Origin: Gnetum montanum
Taxonomy: Eukaryota; Streptophyta; Gnetopsida; Gnetales; Gnetaceae
Length of the DNA stretch: 24,091 nucleotides
Direction: 5' to 3'
Assembly (NCBI GenBank): GCA_015680685.1
Contig: MNCI01000217.1
Span: 187,412 to 211,502 of the forward strand
Positions 19,374 to 24,091 of this stretch are shown here, piece by piece. The translations under genes and the position numbers were made by a program. Position 1 is the first letter of the stretch. Each line of letters starts with the position of its first letter. The notes below the pieces were generated by a model. That model was not told the DNA's origin. It ran no database searches and was given only the letters and a program-made list of their open reading frames with translations.

Positions 19374-19790
19374 ACGCACTGTGACGTGTTGGAGTCAGGG
19401 CTGAGAGTGGAGCAGAGCAAGTGTCCATTTTTGCAGGTTTTGTGCAGGGACGAGGAACAATTAGGAATCGGAACATTACATGAAGAAGTTGCAGCAAGCG
19501 CATCAACAATGGGGTGACGGCAGGACGCAGCGATGGCAAGGGTTTCAAGGGCATTACGCACGCACGTCAAGGTTGTCAAGAAGCCAATGCGTTAATGGCT
19601 ACCTCCGATGTCAACCGCAGAAATAAGGCGTCAATTCTGTTTGACGCACGATCTGCCAGAAGGTGTAGACATGTCTCTCTACAGTTGGAAGGATTCTCTG
19701 CAGACCGGTTGTCACGGATGATGCAGGACGTGAATAGTTTCAGCCGAAGGGTTTTGGGCGGTTAAATTGATTTTTTTTTAAGTCCAAGAC

Positions 19791-21241
19791 AAAGTAGGAA
19801 CACGCCCTTATGAGGATGATCTAGTTCATATAAATAAACAATGGGGCATTTGGCCATCATACCTATTATCATACCTATTTTTCTCTATGGTACTTACAAT
19901 TAACTAACCATGATGGTTGTAATCATCAAACACTTGTCAACTATAACTCCTTGGTCTCCATGGTGGTTGTAACCACCACACACGTCTAGTATAACATTTT
20001 TTTTCTTTTTTATGGTGGTTATAACCAATCTCATAATGATTGTAACTTACCTCACCTTCTCCTAATGATTGTAATTACCTTGAGGTTACTATAAAAGGGT
20101 TTCAAGGGTAAAAAAAAAAAAAGAGGGGAAGAAAAGCTTTTTCTATGGTTTGCTAAAGACATCGTTTCAGCCACTTTGTTTTAGTTCTATGAGTTTATCC
20201 TTTCCTATTTTGTTTTTACTGCTAATTTAGGTAGTATCATGCTTGACATTAAAATTTGGGATTTTTAGATTGCTTTTATAGTTCTTTGTTATGTGATAGT
20301 AGACTCCTATTAAAATTTGTTATAGAAGGGCTCATGTTGGAAAGCCTCAAGAGTAATTTAATAGAGAAGTTTATTATTATACAATGTTTAAGAAAGCTAT
20401 TAGGATTGTTGTAAGAAGCCTCTACTATAGACAAGCTAGTTAAGCAATTCAATAGTCTAAAGGGTTTAAAAAAATCTTTGGTATTTTGATAGGACTGAAA
20501 TAGCTTTTTGATTTTTAAAATATATTCCCTTGGTATTTCAATCAGAAATTGTCAAATCTTTGAAAGCTCAGTTGTATGCAATCGTTGACAACTATTATCT
20601 AACCAAAATAGAGACTCATATGTGGTAGTTTACACAGTAATTTTTGGTAGTATAGTAGGATTATCGTTAAAAATTGCTTGTTTGAGCCTAAAAAATTTGA
20701 ACAATTCATAGATATTGAATTAGGGGTAATTTTATTGTGACATGTTTCCTTGTATCAATTTACCTTGCTTAAATATTTGAGATTTTTACATAAATCTATT
20801 TTCTTTTTTATCTCTTTTTATTGAATCTTACTTTATTTCTAGTTTTCTTGTGGAACTTTCTGTCTCTGGGAGAAATTAGGAGTAGATTGGCAGAGTTGTG
20901 CTCAAATGATTTTTGCAAAATTTTATTTGTTACAAGTAGGTATTATAAAAATCATATAGACTAAGTAGTTGAACAAAATAGGAATCTCTAACAACTCATA
21001 GTATTTTACAAAGTTGGCCAAATTTATTTCATAATAGCCAATTATAGTTTTATATACAACTCAACTATTTCAATATTCAATAGCAACACATACTCACATT
21101 TAACTATTGAGTCAATTTAGAGGCATTTGGGCCTGGTGTTGCCAGAGACCAGCAATCACTTAAATCTTGTTTGAGGGACTTGTTGGCGGTCATGTCCCAC
21201 ACAGTCGCCAATAGTTCTTTTGGCACTAGAAGGAGGGCTGA
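19791..21241. other. AT-rich stretch with promoter-like cluster, otherwise unassigned
   Basis: No coding region, RNA gene or known repeat family was recognised. A palindromic motif cluster and TATA box lie at 19909-20097, and a purine run (A-rich, then GAGGGGAAGAAAAG) at 20110-20136. TATAAATA also occurs at 19829-19836. The rest looks like diffuse AT-rich intergenic or old repeat DNA. Confidence 0.4.
19909..20097 (+). promoter_or_regulatory. Five palindromic ATGGTGGTTGTAACC-like motifs followed by a TATA box
   Basis: Motif variants lie near 19910, 19962, 20012, 20033 and 20063. Several are inverted repeats, such as GGTGGTT...AACCACC at 19962-19977 and GGTTATAACC at 20017-20026. TATAAAAG follows at 20090-20097. 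The arrangement resembles a promoter or LTR U3, but no transcript unit is recognised downstream. Confidence 0.4.
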
Positions 21242-21618
21242 AAACTTATCCTCAACATTTATAAGCTTGATAGTCTTAGTATACCAACAATTATTTGTTA
21301 CTATAAAGGCAAGAAACTAGATTCTATTTTTAGTTCATGACTAACAAGATTGATAGTTTGGAAGGTTTCAAAGATTCAAAGGAAGTTCTTAATTATAAGA
21401 TTGATTCTTCATAAGAAGAAGAACAAAACAAAGTTTTTGAGTTAGGAACAAGTAGTGGATTAAAGACTAGAAGGTTGAAAAGATCTCCCCTTCTATCTGG
21501 TTCATTAATTTATAAGAGAAGATCTAAGAAGTATAAGAGTTCAACAATCCAAAAGAATAAGATGGCAAATCCTTGGTAAAGAATCATACCATTAGGATTT
21601 CAAAATTATAATGATATT
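21242..21618 (+). pseudogene. Unidentified lysine-rich coding remnant
   Basis: One plus-strand frame spans about 125 codons with stops only at 21331-21333, 21394-21396 and 21574-21576, in sequence AT-rich enough to expect more. The product would be basic, with runs such as LKTRRLKRS and YKRRSKKYKSS, and ends with IPLGFQNYNDI where LTR C1 begins. I do not recognise the family. A decayed mobile-element protein interrupted by C1 is one possibility. A chance frame is not excluded. Confidence 0.35.
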
Positions 21619-22349
21619 TGATGAGTGGCAAGGTACCCTTACACTCAACCATACGAATACGAGTGTTCACACACGATTTGATCAAACTCCGTAGACAAGC
21701 TAGTTGTGGTATCTAGATAGTTACATGTTGATCGTAGTTCGTTGTCTTCCCACCTGGACTAGTATTTGCTTTGTCACATATGGTTTAGTCCAGAGTGAGG
21801 TGTATGATGTGATCCTAAACTAGTGCTACTCCTAGAGGCAATGGAAAATAACGTTGTTTAAGTTAATGGGGAATGGGAGAAGAGAATCTAAGCTAGCCTA
21901 AGTGTGATGAGCATTCATCCTTAATCATCCATACACATCTTGGACCTTGTGTACTACTTCTAGGATTACTAAGCATATATTACTTGAGCACTCCTAGATA
22001 CACTACTAGGATACCAAGTAGTCACACTTAAATGCTCATTCTGTATTTAATAACAAGGATAGTAAATGAAGGCTAAGAAATATTAAGTAGGAAAATAATA
22101 AATAACAATAACAGTAAGCGATTAAGACTAAGTGAATGCTACAATGATGAAGTAATCTCGATCTTTATTGTCAGTCATGTGCGTGTCCAAGTACGTCACA
22201 CTTGAATAAAGGTTCTGTACAATTACAATCATCACACTACGGGCATGCACTGGGAAAAGAGTTGAGATGAACTAAAAATGACAAAAAGACTCTAATCTAA
22301 CTCTAACTTCTAACATCCTTCCTGTGTGCCTAAATGTGGTATTTATAGG
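21619..22349 (-). mobile_element. LTR C1, minus orientation, truncated in U3
   Basis: It begins TGATGAG in plus sense and aligns along its length with the reverse complement of LTR C2. No PBS lies on its lower side, so it is a 3' or solo LTR. TATAAATA on the minus strand is at 22340-22347, and only two bases remain before C2 begins, so almost its whole U3 is missing from this position. Confidence 0.75.
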
Positions 22350-22435
22350 TGATGAATCGTGATTCATTAGGACTCGATATTGCACCTGCAATATTGCATA
22401 CGCAACATCGGGTACATAATATCGCAACCTGGCTA

Positions 22436-22459
22436 GTGATATCGTATACACGATATCAC
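22436..22459. promoter_or_regulatory. U3 palindrome of LTR C2
   Basis: 10-bp arms GTGATATCGT and ACGATATCAC flank ATAC. It is the C2 counterpart of the A palindrome at 7297-7320 and lies 16 bp upstream of the TATA box. Confidence 0.65.
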
Positions 22460-22475
22460 AGTTCCCGTGTGAGCC

Positions 22476-22483
22476 TATAAATA
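22476..22483 (+). promoter_or_regulatory. TATA box of LTR C2
   Basis: TATAAATA in plus sense. Together with the opposite TATA at 22340-22347 it flanks a 128-bp interval, making a divergent promoter arrangement. Confidence 0.6.
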
Positions 22484-23205
22484 CACAATGGAGCGCATGA
22501 GAAAGTAACAGTAAGTTTTTAGTCAGTAGATAGAAGTTAGTTCATTTTTAGTTCTTCTCAACCCTTTCTCCCAGTGCATGCCCAAAGTGTGATGATTGTA
22601 ATTATACAGCACCTTTATTCAAGTGTAACATACTTGGACACACACATTATCGAAAATAAAGATCAAGATTACTTCATCATTGTAGCATTCACTTAGTTTA
22701 ATTATTTAATTGTTATTGTTATTTATTACTTTCGTAGTTAATATCTCTTCACCCTAAACTCCTTAAACGCAGAATGAGTATGACTTAATCACAAGCATTT
22801 AAGTGTGACTACTTGGTAACCCAGTAGTGTACCTAGGACATGTGCTTGGTAATCCCAGTAGTAGTCATGCACGAGGTCCAAGATGTGTACGGATGATTAA
22901 GGAATGGATGCTCATCGCACTTAGGCTAGCTTAAATTCTCTCTCCCTTTTCTTCCTAGCTTAGTTAAAGTTATTTTCCAATACCTCCAGGAGTAGCACTA
23001 GGTTAGAAACCACATCATACACCTCACTCTGGACTAAACCATACGTGACAAAGCAAATACTAGTCCAGGTGGGAAGACAATGAACTGTGATCAATGAGTA
23101 ATTATCTAAATACCACAACTAGCCTATCTGCAGAGTTTGACTGGATCATGCGTGAAACACTCATATTCGTATGGTTGAGTGTAGGGGTACCTCACCACTC
23201 ATCAT

Positions 23206-23223
23206 TAGCGCCATTGCTGGGGA
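23206..23223 (+). other. Decayed tRNA-Asp primer-binding site of element C2
   Basis: TAGCGCCATTGCTGGGGA differs from the perfect A site at three positions, all transitions. It starts one base after the LTR end, as in A and B. Confidence 0.85.
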
Positions 23224-23369
23224 CGGTGCCAGTTATTTAGATTAGTGATATCATACAATATCACTGTAACAAGTATTCACGATATATCTCTTAGAAAAGA
23301 AATTAATTTTAATTAAGTCACACACGGTTCACGACAATATCTCTCTCACAAGACTCTGACAACGCAATA

Positions 23370-23993
23370 ATGAGTAAGACAATTCATTGGAGAACCAACA
23401 AATTATATGATGACAAAGATAAAGTTTGGAGTACTCAACCTTATGTAGGAGTCCCCTACATTCATGAACACCCCAACAATACTCAAAGACTTTCACCATC
23501 CAACTTTGACACCTCTAGTAAGGATGAGACATCCCATAGAATGAGGAGGCCCAAAAGGCATAGGACCTTCTCGATAACGAACAAGAACTTATTTGGGGAT
23601 GATTGGAAGACTTACAAAAGTCATAATGAGTTTTACAATTCCCTCTCTTCCTCTACTCCTTCAACGTCAGATTGTGACATGGATGACTATCTTTCAAGGG
23701 ATCGGCGTAGAACTAAAAATCAAGCTTACAAAGAAACTCGAGAATGCCAACATGAACAAGGAGAACATCATTCCAATGCACAAACTCACAACCCACTTAG
23801 TGACGATGAACCCTTGCTGGCCACTAAGAGCTTAATGCCTACACAACAGGCTATTCGAATATCCCGTAGGAATCATAAGTCATCTACCCAGGCTTAACTT
23901 AAACAAATTTCCTAAGTTTTCCAGAGGCTATGATTTAGATCTGCAACATCATCTACAAGACTTCTACGATGCCTATGTATAGAACAATATTGA
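23370..23993 (+). pseudogene. Gag of element C2, frameshifted and interrupted
   Basis: From ATG at 23370 the frame is open for 175 codons to TAA at 23895. It contains VWSTQPYVGVPYIH (matching B), basic and Ser-rich segments, and DDEPLLATKSLM...AIRISRRNHK, matching DHDKPLLTTRSML...AVRIPTRHQK in A. Homology then continues in another frame from about 23890 (LNKFPKF, HHLQDFYDAY), so a frameshift lies near 23893. TAG follows at the DAYV position, and the reading is cut at 23993 by another LTR. C2 lacks about 130 N-terminal codons present in A. Confidence 0.78.
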
Positions 23994-24091
23994 TGATGAG
24001 ATGCGGTTTGTGTTGGTCGCGATATCGCGTACGCGATATCGTAGCTGATGCGATATCGCATCCCCTGCGATATCGCGTCCTTCCCTGCGAT
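23994..24091 (+). mobile_element. Start of another A-type LTR (A'), plus orientation, cut by window end
   Basis: It begins TGATGAGATGCG, like the element-sense start of the A LTR, and continues with U3 GATATCGC motifs. It includes a 22-bp perfect palindrome at 24020-24041. It interrupts C2 gag within the segment equivalent to QNIE of A. The 5 bp before it (ATTGA, 23989-23993) predict its target duplication. Confidence 0.82.

Larger units (their letters stand above)
18736..19790. other. GC/CpG-richer unassigned segment
   Basis: Base composition changes at the D boundary to a segment visibly richer in G+C and in CpG than the surrounding repeats. Several short overlapping open frames exist on both strands (for example minus 19579-19226 and plus 19514-19765). 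I could not assign them to a family or decide a coding strand. It may be the edge or remnant of a low-copy host sequence. Confidence 0.4.
22350..23204 (+). mobile_element. 5' LTR of element C2, plus orientation
   Basis: This 855-bp LTR begins TGATGAA and ends CTCATCA, followed by a PBS and gag. TATAAATA lies at 22476-22483 and a candidate AATAAA signal near 22654. Blocks shared with A and B LTRs include the CAACCATACGAAT region near the end and the GATGAGCAT...ACACATC region, in reverse complement. Confidence 0.82.

Noticed and set aside
1-24091. tRNA or rRNA genes
   Set aside because: No cloverleaf or rRNA core was recognised. The tRNA-Asp-like 18-mers are primer-binding sites next to LTRs.

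Overview
The window reads as plant nuclear, repeat-dominated DNA. It is AT-rich, has no recognisable intact host gene, and is built mostly from nested and rearranged LTR retrotransposons. A plant source is supported by LTRs carrying TATAAATA promoters and by a primer-binding site (PBS) matching the 3' end of plant tRNA-Asp. Premature stops that look like C-to-T decay in CG and CHG contexts also fit a methylated plant genome. The species cannot be named from the sequence; a large-genome vascular plant fits.

Layout from left to right. (1) 1-4085: a retroelement called family E here. A minus-strand proline/glutamine-rich gag-like frame (967 to 1) lies below an LTR (1336-2113, minus). A second copy of that LTR lies in opposite orientation (3309-4085, plus), and the 1.2 kb between them is unassigned. 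(2) 4735-6310 and 13738-16423: one older minus-strand element (B), split by a younger insertion. (3) 6311-13737: element A, the best-defined object here. It is a 7.4 kb minus-strand LTR element with TGATGAG...CTCATCA LTR ends, a perfect tRNA-Asp PBS and a perfect 5-bp target duplication (AAATC). Its gag-protease frame is about 3.3 kb long and broken only by stop codons. No reverse transcriptase or integrase is visible. (4) 16424-about 18735: a second B-type internal region (D) that shares the 15486-16423 LTR with B. It also preserves the uninterrupted version of the site where A inserted. (5) 18736-21618: a relatively GC/CpG-rich unassigned kilobase, an AT-rich stretch with palindromic motifs and a TATA box, and a decayed lysine-rich coding remnant. 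(6) 21619-24091: a truncated minus-strand LTR (C1) abutting a plus-strand LTR (C2) that has a decayed tRNA-Asp PBS and gag. That gag is itself interrupted at 23994 by the start of another A-type LTR, which runs off the window.

A, B/D and C are subfamilies of one lineage. They share LTR termini, a short U3 with GATATC-rich palindromes, the tRNA-Asp PBS, and (A, B/D) a zinc knuckle with three residues between the second Cys and the His. All copies seen are gag-only or gag-protease, so they would need enzymes supplied by a partner element not in this window. The most notable points are the nested insertion history with a natural empty-site copy, the single-frame gag-protease inactivated apparently only by transitions, and the recurring U3 palindromes.
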